A stretch of 64,000 bases of DNA from contig JABMLP010000021.1 of assembly GCA_013176395.1 (NCBI GenBank), forward strand, positions 124,001-188,000, written 5' to 3'. Within the stretch, counting starts at the first letter, position 1; every line of letters starts with the position of its first letter. Below, piece after piece: positions 50,217 through 61,100 of the stretch. The position numbers were made by a program, and so were the translations under genes. The notes beneath the pieces were generated by a model. That model saw only the letters and a program-made list of their open reading frames with translations. It was not told the origin of the DNA and did no database searches. This stretch comes from Venturia oleaginea. Lineage: Eukaryota; Ascomycota; Dothideomycetes; Venturiales; Venturiaceae.

Positions 50217-51656
50217 ATGGAGGACCTACCCATCCCCGATGTCTCGATGCCCAACTCTCCAATGCCAGAAGCTGGCAACGACCCTAGTGACCCTCTCGCG
50301 CCTGAGATCGAAGAAGAGCATGTCCACAACCCGCCAGCTGCATTCCCCGACCAAGATCCGGAGGTTACCGCTGAGGACGAGGTCAACAACGACGACCACG
50401 ACAACGACTCCGATGATTTGTCTGACGTAGACGAAGCCCAGTTTGACGATTTCGATGCAGACGAGCTTGCCTTGGAAGAGCGAGAACAGATTGCTGTCGA
50501 CGACTCAAATGTGGCATTGTTGGGAGTTCATAAGCGCAAGCGGACTGAAGCAGAGATCGAGGAAGCGCGCAAGAAGAAGAAGAAGGAGAAGAAGCGGGAT
50601 CGACCAAAGAAGTCTAGACGCAGACGCGAAGGAAGTGAGAACTTCAGCGGCGGCGAGGAGGTCAGCGGCAAGCGGAGCAGGAAGCGAGATGGTGAGGGTA
50701 GATCGAGATCGAAGAAAGTCCCAGAAGATGTTGATGAGTCGACTCTAACACCTGAAGAACGTAAGTGGCAGCACGTCTTATGTGACAGGCAAGCAAATAT
50801 TAATTCAGGCTAGGCCGCCGTAAAGCCCTCGATAAGCTCATGGACGACGCTCTCAAAAATCCAAATCAGCGGAGAAAAAAGAAATCCGATGGCCGGAGTC
50901 TTGAAGACGATGCCGATTCCAAAATCGAGAGCATGCGCGATGCCATGACCCGAGCTGCTCAAGCAGACACCGTGGCCCGCGAAAATGGTCAACCGGCCAT
51001 GGAGAAGTTGAGACTCTTGCCCCAGGTGACTTCTCTCTTGAACAACAACACAATGCAATCCCAACTGGTTGACCCAGAACACAATTTGCTTGAGGCGGTA
51101 CGATTTTTCTTGGAACCCTTGAACGATGGTTCTCTCCCCGCCTACAACATCCAGAAAGACCTGTTTGCCGCACTGGGAAAATTACCCATCAACAAAGACA
51201 GTCTTGTCGCAAGTGGAATTGGCAAAGTGGTATATTTCTACACCAAGAGTAAGCGCCCTGAAGTAAAGATCAAGCGACAAGCAGACCGGTTGATGGCAGA
51301 TTGGCTGCGACTTGTCCTCAAGCGCTCCGGTGATTACAAAAACCGTGAGCTCGCTAACAATGCGTATGTTGATGCAACCATCCAGCCGAACATTTGCTAA
51401 TGTGCTGTTCTCTAGTACTCTACCAGTCCGTACAACAACCCTCAATCTAGCACAACAAGCTGCACGTGATCGTGCAATGGCAACTCCCTCGATGTCGAAC
51501 CGTGCACGTATCGAAGGTGGCCTTGGGACTTATACTGTTGCACCCAAGAGCACTGCACACACTGGAAGCATGGGGGCCAGGCCTATGGGTGACAGCGGAG
51601 AAGCTACGTTCAGGAAATTCAAGATGAGGAATCAAGGAAAGGGTTCTGGACGATAA
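50217..51656 (+). CDS. iws1: Iws1/Spn1 transcription elongation factor, 444 aa, three exons
   Basis: Iws1 (Spn1) binds Spt6 and RNA polymerase II and acts in elongation and mRNA export in the nucleus. Exons 50217-50760, 50814-51363 and 51416-51656. Intron 1 (53 bp) is GTAAGT...CTAG; using the earlier CAG acceptor at 50808 would bring in a stop, so the TAG acceptor is correct. Intron 2 (52 bp) is GTATGT...CTAG with GCTAAT as branch. The N-terminal 180 residues are acidic then Lys/Arg-rich (disordered). Residues about 243-360 form the conserved TFIIS N-terminal-like helical domain (MEKLRLLPQVTSLL ... LEPLNDGSLPAYNIQKDLF ... GKVVYFYTKSKRPEVK ... ADWLRLVLKRSGDYK). Length and layout match the family. 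Confidence 0.92.
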
Positions 51657-52183
51657 GTCTTTATCTCGAGACATGGATGTTGCCTTCTGGCTCTATCGAT
51701 CGAGCTCTAGATATGGGCATCAGGTGCGTAAGGCGAATTTGGGGGCAATGTGCGAAATCTTCGGCATTGCGACTTTGCATGGCGTTCCTGGATTTAGCTA
51801 CGAGCGAATGGGGTGTAACATTATTAAGCTTCGAATTAAAATATAGATTTAACGAAAACACAATGTTCAACCAAATTATCTTCCAGAACTCCCTATACTT
51901 GCATGAAGAAGTGGCCACAGGCTTGGTTATGCTTACCAGAAATTCCTTCTCGGTTTTTCTTCTGCGGATGATGGAAATCTGGACAGTATTTTCCTGACAA
52001 AGTTCATAAATCAAAGGTAAAGTTTCGGGACTGGGAAACGTTAGTCTCATTAGGCTACAATATGTATTGTCCACTTCCTCACGATCCCAAAACGCCGTGC
52101 CCAAAAACAGGTCCATCGCCACATGCAAACATCACCCCATCGATGACCTTACACTTTGCCGACCCCAATAAAACCACCAAAGC
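51657..52183. other. Convergent 3' intergenic region
   Basis: 527 bp between the stop codons of iws1 and mcl1. Contains both terminators and 3' UTRs; no motif can be assigned with confidence. Confidence 0.5.
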
Positions 52184-54860
52184 CTACAATTCGTCATCAT
52201 CGTCGCCGTCCAGCCCAAGCAGCCGCCTCTCAGCAACCTCTCCAATCTTCTCCCCCAAAGCCGTCTGCCCATACCGACTAGCAACCTTCCTGGCAGCCTC
52301 CAACATCCTCCCACTAGAATCCCTCATCAGCCCCACAACCTCTAGTGCTCTCATGCCCCTTTCCTCGCCCTCTCTACACTCACTCGCCAACAATTGAAGA
52401 AGCGATTTATCAACGTCCAGCTCCCTCTTCGCCAACGCCTGTCGGTAAGAAGGCGTAGCATGCGTAGCATCCAGAAGATCAGAGTGAAGCGATAGCAGAG
52501 TTGATGTAAGCATGTATGTTTGTTCTAGGGCTTTCGTTTCATCCACTGCCGAGAGGTCATCATCATCTCCCTCTCTGGGAGCAGGGGGGTCAGAAAGCGG
52601 CATTTTAAATTCGAAATCGGTTAATAATGGACGAGGGAAATAGGGGTATCTATCCCCTCCCTTCAAAATAATGCAATGAAACCTTTCTTCCGCGACAGCG
52701 ACGGGCCAATATGTTTCTTCCTTCTTGCCGGAAGCAAGACGAGAGAGCTGTTTGGTATCGAGGAGAGGTACCCATTTGGCTTGGCCTTGACTTCGCCAGT
52801 GGAGGAGGACCAGAAGGATGCCGGTGGAATCGTAGATACAAGGATCGCCTGTTGAAGAGAAGAAAACCGTATGTAAATCCACATTCGGTGGTAGCGCGAG
52901 GATATCTTCTGATTGGCAGATCTCATCACGTTTGACGTTTTCCAATGTGTATAGAAGTTGAGCTCGTCCATCACCGCCAATAGATCCATTACCAACTGTC
53001 AGGACGTAGTCCCTCCAAGCAACACATGCCACCGCCGGGCTGGATTTTTGTCGATAGACCCGGAAGGGAACGCCAAAAAGAGTATATATCCTCACATAAT
53101 TTGCTGATGTAGTAGTAACAATGTATGATTCGGAAAGAGCAATTGAAGTGATCGATTCACCTGTGGGTAAGGGTGTTCTCCATTCCGTTCTCGCTGTCCA
53201 AGTTTCGTGTGGTCGGTAGAAGAGCTGTGCGGTCCTGTCGCCTTTTGGTTGACAGGAGAATAGAGTCCCGTTTTCGTTAAGGCAGGCTTTGTCGTAGAGA
53301 AGAGGATCTGTAAAGTGAAAGTCGCGATGAAACCCGCGGTCGTAGAATTCAACTGTGACAGTGTTGTGAGTTTCTTGGTCTACCGTCCAGACGAAACCAG
53401 TAAGATTGAGGCAGAGGTATCTTCGTTTGCCTCGCCAAGGGGTGCTTCCTGGTTGGAATGAATCATGAATTTGTGGTTGCCATGTGCTATAAGAACGTTT
53501 CTTGAGAGGAGCGCCAATGCCTTGCAGATGTCCATTGGTGCGTTTGCCGTTCAAGTTGATATCAGCGTAACCTTCGCCATCGTCGTCCACCACAAAATCA
53601 TCTGGGACATCGGACAATCCATCGTCACCCATAATCTCATCCAGAGAATCAGGAGTGCCTCGGCGGGCATATCGTGAAGGCAGGCCAATCGTTGATCCAT
53701 TTTGTTCCAATCTTTGGGTATTTCCGGAGTTCTCAGAGAGAGGATCGTGTATAAATGGTGCTGGTTGAAGGCCCAACGAGAGCATTGACTCTTTGTCGTC
53801 TGGAACGAAGTCCTCGTGGATATACAGCTCTCCGTCATTGTTCGTGTAAGAAAGAATGTTCTCCTTCGGATGCCATGACATGGCCAGAATAGTAGCTCGG
53901 ACATCCTCGAATGACTTGATAACCTTCTGGGTCTTCGAGTCCCAGAGCAGCAAATTGCGGTCTATACTCGTCGTTGCAATCAAGGTTCCGTTCGGAGACC
54001 AAGCTGCGGCGCTGATGTCTGTGGTATGTTGCCCTGTGAAAGATCTCTGCTTCTCCCAGTCTGAAACAGACATGACCTGCATCTCTTTCAGGCCGGTAGG
54101 AGCAGCAAAAGCACGACCATCCGGATGCCAGACGACCTTCGAGCTTGCTTCTGCCTCTGTTTCTAAGCTCTTTATAAGACCGTCCACTCTCTTGATCATT
54201 TTTGGCTCTTCAGAGCTGAGAGAATAAACATATATAATGCCATCGGCGCAGGAGACTGCGAGAAAAGTGCCGTTTTTGTCGAACGTAACATGCTTGGCGG
54301 CTCGAGGCTGATCTCTGAGATACAGGACCTTGCTCATATCCTTGGTGTTTATTACTTTCACGAGAAGTTCACTGTGTTCGTTAGCACCAACATAAGTGAG
54401 TTGAGATTTCGTGACGTACTCGCTGGCTACTGCTACCCAATCTCCGTCTGGTGAAAGTGCAACATCTCGAATCGGTAGTGTGCATCGAGTGAGGACCTCC
54501 TCGAGGGTGTTTGTTTCCAGAGAGTATTTGCATACGGTCCCATCCTCACAGCCAGTTATGAAGAAATCATTCTACCAAAGGTCAGCTTGCGCGAGCAGAA
54601 AGAGGTTGGCAATCGTACAGCTGCAGCGACAGCGGTATTCGAGTCCTGGCAGTTGTCGATAGTGGTAGGTTCAGCGTCGGATCCGGTATGGAAAACACGA
54701 ATAGCATTGTTCAATCCAACAGTGATGAGTTTGGTGCCGTCTGGAGTGTAGCTGAGATAGGTTGGGCCAGGAGTATCTGTGATTGTGAGTGTGAGTGCAT
54801 AGAATGGAGAAGAAAATGTATGAGCTTACGGGCTGGACGACCTCTTGTTCTAGGAGCCAT
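52184..54860 (-). CDS. mcl1: Mcl1/Ctf4 (SepB) replication-fork adaptor, 858 aa, three exons
   Basis: Fungal orthologue of Ctf4/And-1/WDHD1, which links CMG helicase to polymerase alpha and supports sister-chromatid cohesion. Exons 54860-54830, 54776-54619 and 54571-52184. Intron 1 is GTAAGC...CACAG and intron 2 is GTACGA...GGTAG, both about 50 bp. The first exon codes only MAPRTRGRPA. The N-terminal half (to about residue 330) has WD40 blades: LTVGL/ITVGLNNAIRVF, FITGCEDGTVCKY, VAVASEYV, LAVSCADGIIYVY, IATTSIDRNLLLWD. Residues about 417-700 are the SepB/Mcl1 middle domain (STPWRGKRRYLCLNLTGFVWTV in part, ALSESYIVTTTSANYVRIY, ILLVLLHWR). The C-terminal helical tail ends in GDDDDEL; no HMG box, as in fungi. 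Divergent from chz1. Confidence 0.92.
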
Positions 54861-55146
54861 TGTGGTAGTTGAGGTGATATTGTCTGTCTCTTGTTCAGCG
54901 AAATTGATAGCGACGCGACTTTACGCGCTCGCGTTAAAGAATGACAGCAAATTAGCCATGATTGTTCGGGGGCTAGACCCTTCTCGTAGCGCCTCCCCTC
55001 CAAACTCCTTCGTCCTTTCCATTGTTTCTTTACAAGCACACGAAACAAACACAAACATCCAAGCACACAACAACAAAAGCCCGTTCAATTCCAATACTCC
55101 TGCCGCCCACCAACATTTCTCTCAAATCGCAACCACACACGCAATC
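54861..55146. promoter_or_regulatory. Shared intergenic promoter of mcl1 and chz1
   Basis: 286 bp between the two divergent ATGs. Contains a GCGCTCGCGTT stretch resembling an MluI-type (ACGCGT-like) cell-cycle element near 54917-54933 (TTTACGCGCTCGCG). Both genes work in chromatin replication; this reading is inference. Confidence 0.45.
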
Positions 55147-55600
55147 ATGTCTGCTCCAGCTGAGAACAAGGTTGATCAACAGACCACTTCGAAAGCACCT
55201 GCTGACAAGGGCAAGGGCAAGGTCGAAGATGTCAGCATGGGCGACGAGGAGGAGTCGCAATCTGAGGGAGAGTCCGAGCCAGAGGAAACTGTGAGTGAAG
55301 CCGACAATTGATCCTCCCACTCTCAATGCAATGCTAACAAATCTCGTAGGCCGAAGGTAAATTAAGCGCAAACCCCACAAAGACTATGCGCCGACATAAC
55401 TAACCATTCGCGCAGTCGAGGAGGTCGACGATGACAACATGGAGGAGATAGACACCGACAACATCATCACCGGCGGTCGGCGCACTCGCGGCAAGGTCAT
55501 TGACTTTGCTAAGGCTGCTGAGAACACAAAGGATCTCGACGAGGATGAGGAGGAGGAGGACGATGACTTCGAGGCTCCAGAAGAGGACATGGAGGGTTGA
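55147..55600 (+). CDS. chz1: Chz1 histone H2A.Z-H2B chaperone, 111 aa, with a 7-nt microexon
   Basis: Chz1 delivers H2A.Z-H2B dimers for the SWR1 remodeller. Exons 55147-55290, 55350-55356 and 55416-55600. The conserved CHZ motif lies in exon 3: EEVDDDNMEEIDTDNI, ITGGRRTRGKVIDF (about residues 52-81), flanked by acidic tails (EEEESQSEGES; DEDEEEEDDDFEAPEEDMEG). Intron 1 is GTGAGT...CGTAG, intron 2 is GTAAAT...ACTAACC...GCGCAG (59 bp each). The middle exon GCCGAAG is needed to keep the frame (T-A-E-V); skipping it shifts the CHZ motif out of frame. The small acidic protein matches the family in length. Confidence 0.9.
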
Positions 55601-58121
55601 AGGTGCGCGCTGTCCCTCTTCAATCGCGAATAGCCCATGCGGCTGGTTCCAACAAACAAAACAGATGTCACACTACACTCACTACCTCACCTTCGCTCGC
55701 GATTGCACAGCTGTTGGCGCGCCAGCATGCAAATGGATATGGATGCCTATACCGTTGATGGAAATGCTGCTTGAATGCCGAAGTATGTATTGGTGTTTGG
55801 GCGCAGGACGGCAAAAGTCTTCGTAGGAAAGGAGCGTTTTGTGCGCATCTTACCTGGGTACTCGTACAGACAATATGAGATTCATTCATGAAATTCATCA
55901 CTGTCCGGATTGTTGAAGACTAGTCCTGCAATAGCTTCCATTACATTGTGTTTTTCCAAGACAGTGCCGCATTAGAAGGGCAATTGTTCGAGCCTCTGCC
56001 ATTTGCGCTTTCTCAAAAGGTGGCAATGATCTATTCCTTTGTATATCCACTAAAGAACACATGGCTTGTGGCTCCAAGCTGGCCGCAGTGGCTAAATAAC
56101 AAATCTTCACTTCTCTGAGATGCGGATGTTCAAAAACAAAGTTGTTATTGGCACCCACAATTCGACATTGCACGCCTCTGGTGTGTAGTCTCATAGTAAA
56201 GGTAAAAAAGGTGAATGTGGTTTGATGCAGGCGACGAGAAATTGAAGATTTCATCATGTCGTGGTGGCAGTGCCAAAATACCGAGTTTGCCGTGAGTCGA
56301 GATGGGTTGCCGAAGTTGACTACGGTAAAAGAGTGTTTTATGACGTGAAATGATTGCTGTCGGTCTTGATTCGGTTCTCGATTGAAATAAATGAAGGCAG
56401 GTTCAAAGAAGAGAAAAATGAGTAAGCGGACTTGATTAGGAGTACTGGCGGTGACCAATGTCGTAAAGCGTCCCACGGTCCGATGGCTCATCTCAACAAC
56501 GACGTCACGTCGAGAACGTCTCCATCAACGGCCATAGAGTCATTCATTCCTTCGCGCGAGCTCTGGTGACAAACAGAATGGCAAAAAGAGCCTGTCGGAT
56601 AGTTGGCCGAGCAGTTACTAGACCGTCTTCATGCTCCAAAAGCCGGGCCACGAATATGAACCGGAAGGGTGGCCGGAAGTTTCTTTGGGATATCGACGGC
56701 GAGGTCGGAGATGGCGTTGCTGTCCGCTCTTTCATCTGGGAGCGAGATGGAAATTTGCCTTGCCCTTTCTAAAGTGTCAGTGACTCATGACTTTGTCGAT
56801 CGCAAAGGCCAGCAACATGGCTCTGGGATCTTGGTGATAGGAGCTGGATTATTTTGGACCAAGGCCGGGGAGCATATATCGGGCTGAGAAAGCGCTGTGC
56901 TTGTACTGGTGGACCATCTGAAGTCTTGACAATCGAGTACTGTGGGGAGACCATCTTTCAGTTGTCTTGTGACAGACAAATATCTATCAAATTCATAGCC
57001 ATGCTTGATAAGACGCTGTTTGATGGATCGCAGCTTAAGTCGTCTACCAATCGTTTGCATGCAGCCATGCACCCATAGGCGACGGCCTTGTTGGCGTAAG
57101 GCTTGCCGCAATGCACGGCTGGACCATCCATGCAACGGAGGAGCCCTGCAGCGAATTGGAGAGCATGTAATTCTCATTTGCACGTTTCGGCGAATCCCTA
57201 AGAAGATCGAGTATGCAGCAGGGATGCGAAACCCCACGTTGGCCATATTCGCACTGCTTCAGTGCTTCTGAACGAGGAAGCTCCAGAAAAGAGGCAGTCG
57301 ACAGGCTAAGCCCTCAAACCTAGTAATAATAGTCTAGATCCGATGACAGGAGAGGTGGGGATGCTTGCTTGTACACAATTTGCGTGGCTCAAGGCCGATG
57401 AAAAACCCTCCACCTTTGGCCTCTCCCACTTCCTCCCTATACTTCCTGCCCATCCTACCCTTCCTACCCCTCGAGCCGCTACTTCACTCTCTTCCAAAAC
57501 AACATACAACTTCCGCTACCCCACAACCACCCGTGCAACCGGCCTCGCCTTTGCACCTAATTGAGCCATTGTGAGTCCCTGAATACAAAGAGTACAAGAG
57601 TACCTCCACCTGCACCTGCCCTTCCATTCGAGACTCAGACGTTGCAATTGGAGCAATGTGATTCGTCGAAGCTCAGAAAATCTCCTTCTGATCTTCCTCT
57701 CTGCCGCCAAACCTGCGTGTGCTCGACATCATCTCGACCGATCGAACGATTGACCTCGACAATCAGAACACCTTTGGTCTCAGCCTGATGGGCGCCCTTC
57801 GCCGAGTCTCTCTGTACATAGAAGATTTGCTGTGGCGTGGCTAGCCTGCCCGATTGAAAAGCACTGTCCCTCGTTTGCTGTGGAGAAAAGCCATCATCTG
57901 CAATCTCCCTCAAAACTGTCGAGAGAATATCATTTCACCAACCCCATCCACGCCACCTGCAACAAAAACACTTCGAAGAACCACAGTCTCATATCACTGA
58001 CACCTTCCGCCAGTTCTCCCCAGCAGCGCAGAGCCTCGACAAAAGGCCACCCACTACCAGCCCCCTCACCGAAAAACCACCACAACTCAACCACCCCCCA
58101 TCGGCCGCCTGAGCCGAAAGC
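55601..58121. other. Intergenic region between chz1 and glt1
   Basis: About 2.5 kb. Open stretches on the - strand (55898-56491; 56785-57246; a frame near 56640-56770 reading ISISLPDERADSNAISDLAVDIP) have no motif I recognise, and no splice model joins them well. The last 700 bp are C/A-rich and are probably the promoter and long 5' UTR of glt1. Confidence 0.45.
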
Positions 58122-61100
58122 ATGGGCAAGGTTTCCTTTGTCGAAGAAAAAAAAATTCACGAGATTGACAATGGGGAGGAGGAACAACCCTATAGTGTGT
58201 TCCCTTACCAGGACACACCAGACAACAAGTCATGGGCTGGTGCACTCCCCTTGAAGCAAGGTCTCTATGACCCGTCATTGGAAAAGGATGCCTGTGGTGT
58301 TGGTTTTACTGCGTAAGTGGATTGCCCACAGGATTGCTGGTTGTAATTGCTAATAGTCGACAGCCATATCAAGGGTGTCGCGAGTCACAAGATCGTTACT
58401 GATGGTAGGTCCAACGTTGCCCGGCAGGCAAGCACGAAGTACAACTAACACACTGTACAGCACGAAGCCTTCTGTGTAACATGACCCATCGGGGTGCTGT
58501 TGGTTCAGACGCCAGAGACGGCGACGGCGCAGGTGTCATGACATCTATTCCACATAAGTTTTTCCAGAAGAACTTCGAACGCGAGCAGAACATCAAGCTT
58601 CCAGCAATGGGAAAATACGCCGCTGGTAACCTGTTCTTTAAGCCAGATGAGAGCGTGCTGAAAGAGACCATAAATACATTCGAGGAGGTTGCGGAGAAGC
58701 TTGACTTGAGGGTGCTAGGATGGCGTGAGGTCCCACGAGACTCTACCCTGCTAGGTCCTGCTGCCAAATCTCGCGAGCCGATCATACTGCAGCCGTTTGT
58801 TGTACTTAGGTCCGCATATGGTGACGCGAAAGAGCCCAAGGCATCCTTTGACAATGAGTTCAACGAGGCTCATTTCGAGAAGCAATTGTACATGCTGCGA
58901 AAGCGATCTACCCATGTAATCGGTCTTCACAACTGGTTCTACCTATGCTCTCTGAGCAACAAGAACATGGTTTACAAAGGCCAACTCTCGCCATCCCAGG
59001 TCTATGAATACTATCATGACTTGGTCGCGGTTGATTACGAGGCTCACTTTGCCTTGGTCCACAGTCGTTTTTCGACTAACACATTCCCCTCTTGGGATCG
59101 CGCACAACCTCTCCGATGGGCAGCCCACAACGGTGAAATCAACACGTTGCGCGGCAACAAGAACTGGATGAGAGCTCGCGAGGGTGTATTGAAGTCAGAG
59201 TTGTTCGGCGACGACCTTGAGTCCTTGTATCCGATTATTGAAGACGGTGGTTCCGATTCCGCAGCCTTTGATAATGTTCTCGAATTGCTCACCATCAATG
59301 GCGTTCTCTCCTTGCCAGAAGCAGTTATGCTTATGGTTCCAGAGGCATGGCAAGGCAACCGATCGATGGATCCTGCCAAGCAGGCCTTCTACGAATGGGC
59401 TGGTTGCATGATGGAGCCTTGGGATGGACCAGCTCTGTTCACATTCTCTGATGGACGATACTGCGGTGCCAACCTGGATCGAAACGGTCTTCGGCCTTGC
59501 CGTTACTACGTTACTGATGATGACCGCATTGTCTGCGCTTCTGAAGTTGGTACAATCCAGATCGACCCTGAGCGAGTGGTTCAAAAGGGCCGTCTACAGC
59601 CTGGCCGTATGCTGCTCGTCGACACTGTCGCAGGTCGTATTGTCGACGACTCTGAGCTCAAAAACACAGTATCTAGCCGTCACAACTTCCGCGCATGGAT
59701 TGAAAAGCACTTGATAACCATGCCAGACGTCCACTCAGGTCTTGAAGAGAAGGGCCTAGATCTTTCGCACGCTCTCACCGAAACTAAGCTCCAAGAGGAT
59801 CCACGATTGAAGGCGTTCGGATACTCATTGGAGCAGGTCAGTTTGCTGCTTGGTCCCATGGCCGCGGATTCCAAGGAAGCCCTCGGATCCATGGGCAACG
59901 ACGCGCCACTTGCTTGTCTTGCTCAACAGCCACGCCTTCTTTTCGAGTACTTCCGTCAGCTTTTCGCACAGGTAACGAACCCTCCCATCGATCCAATCCG
60001 TGAGGCCGTTGTAATGTCTCTTGAAGCATACGTCGGACCTCAGGGTAACTTGCTGGAGATGGACGAGACTCAATGCCACCGACTGCTGCTCCCCTCCCCA
60101 GTCTTGTCATTGCAGGAGTTCAAGGCTCTTCTTTCGATCGACCAGCTTTACCCATCGTGGACTGTAAAGACCATTGACATCACTTTCCCAAAGAGCGAGG
60201 GCATCCAAGGATACCTCGATGCACTCGACCGTATTTGCGACGAAGTCACCAGCGCCATCGAGCAGTCTTTCAGCATTCTTGTCCTATCTGACCGCGCAAC
60301 ATCTGCTGAGCGCGTCCCAGTCTCTACACTCCTTGCCACTGGTATGGTACATCACCACCTTGTCCGCAACCGATGGCGAGCACAAGCTGCACTGGTAGTT
60401 GAGACTGGCGAGGCTCGTGAGGTTCACCACATGTGTGTCTTAGTTGGCTATGGTGCTGACGCCATTTGCCCATATCTGGCCATGGAGTGCATTTTGAAGA
60501 TGAACCGTGAGAAGTTGATCCGCAAGCAGAAGACAGACCAGGAGCTCATCGACAACTACAAGCACTCTTGTGACGGTGGTATCCTGAAGGTCATGTCCAA
60601 GATGGGTATCTCTACTATCCAGAGCTACAAAGGTGCCCAGATTTTCGAGGCCCTCGGTATTGATGACACCGTCGTCGACCGCTGCTTTACTGGGACTGCA
60701 TCCCGTATCAAGGGTATGACGTTCGATCTTATTGCTCAGGACGCATTCTCTCTGCACGAAAAGGGTTTCCCAACTCGTACCATTGTCGAGATCCCAGGTC
60801 TTGTCGAGACTGGCGAGTATCATTGGCGTGATGGTGGCGAACCACACATTAACGACCCAACGTCCATCGCCAACATCCAAGATGCTGTCCGATCCAAGAA
60901 CGATAAGTCTTATGAGGCGTACTCCAAGGCCGAATACGAGCAGATTAAGAACTGCACACTTCGCGGTCTCCTGGACTTCGATTTTGAGCAGCGCGCTGAA
61001 GTTCCTATCGATCAGGTCGAACCGTGGACTGAGATTGTTCGCCGGTTCGTGACTGGCGCCATGTCTTACGGTTCCATCTCCATGGAGGCACACTCCACTC

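Noticed and set aside
50801..50816. CAG at 50806-50808 as acceptor of iws1 intron 1
   Set aside because: It gives an immediate stop (CGC TAG); the TAG acceptor at 50813 restores the frame.
55898..56491. 197-codon - strand ORF
   Set aside because: No recognisable domain, biased composition and no splice partners; kept only as a note on the intergenic region.
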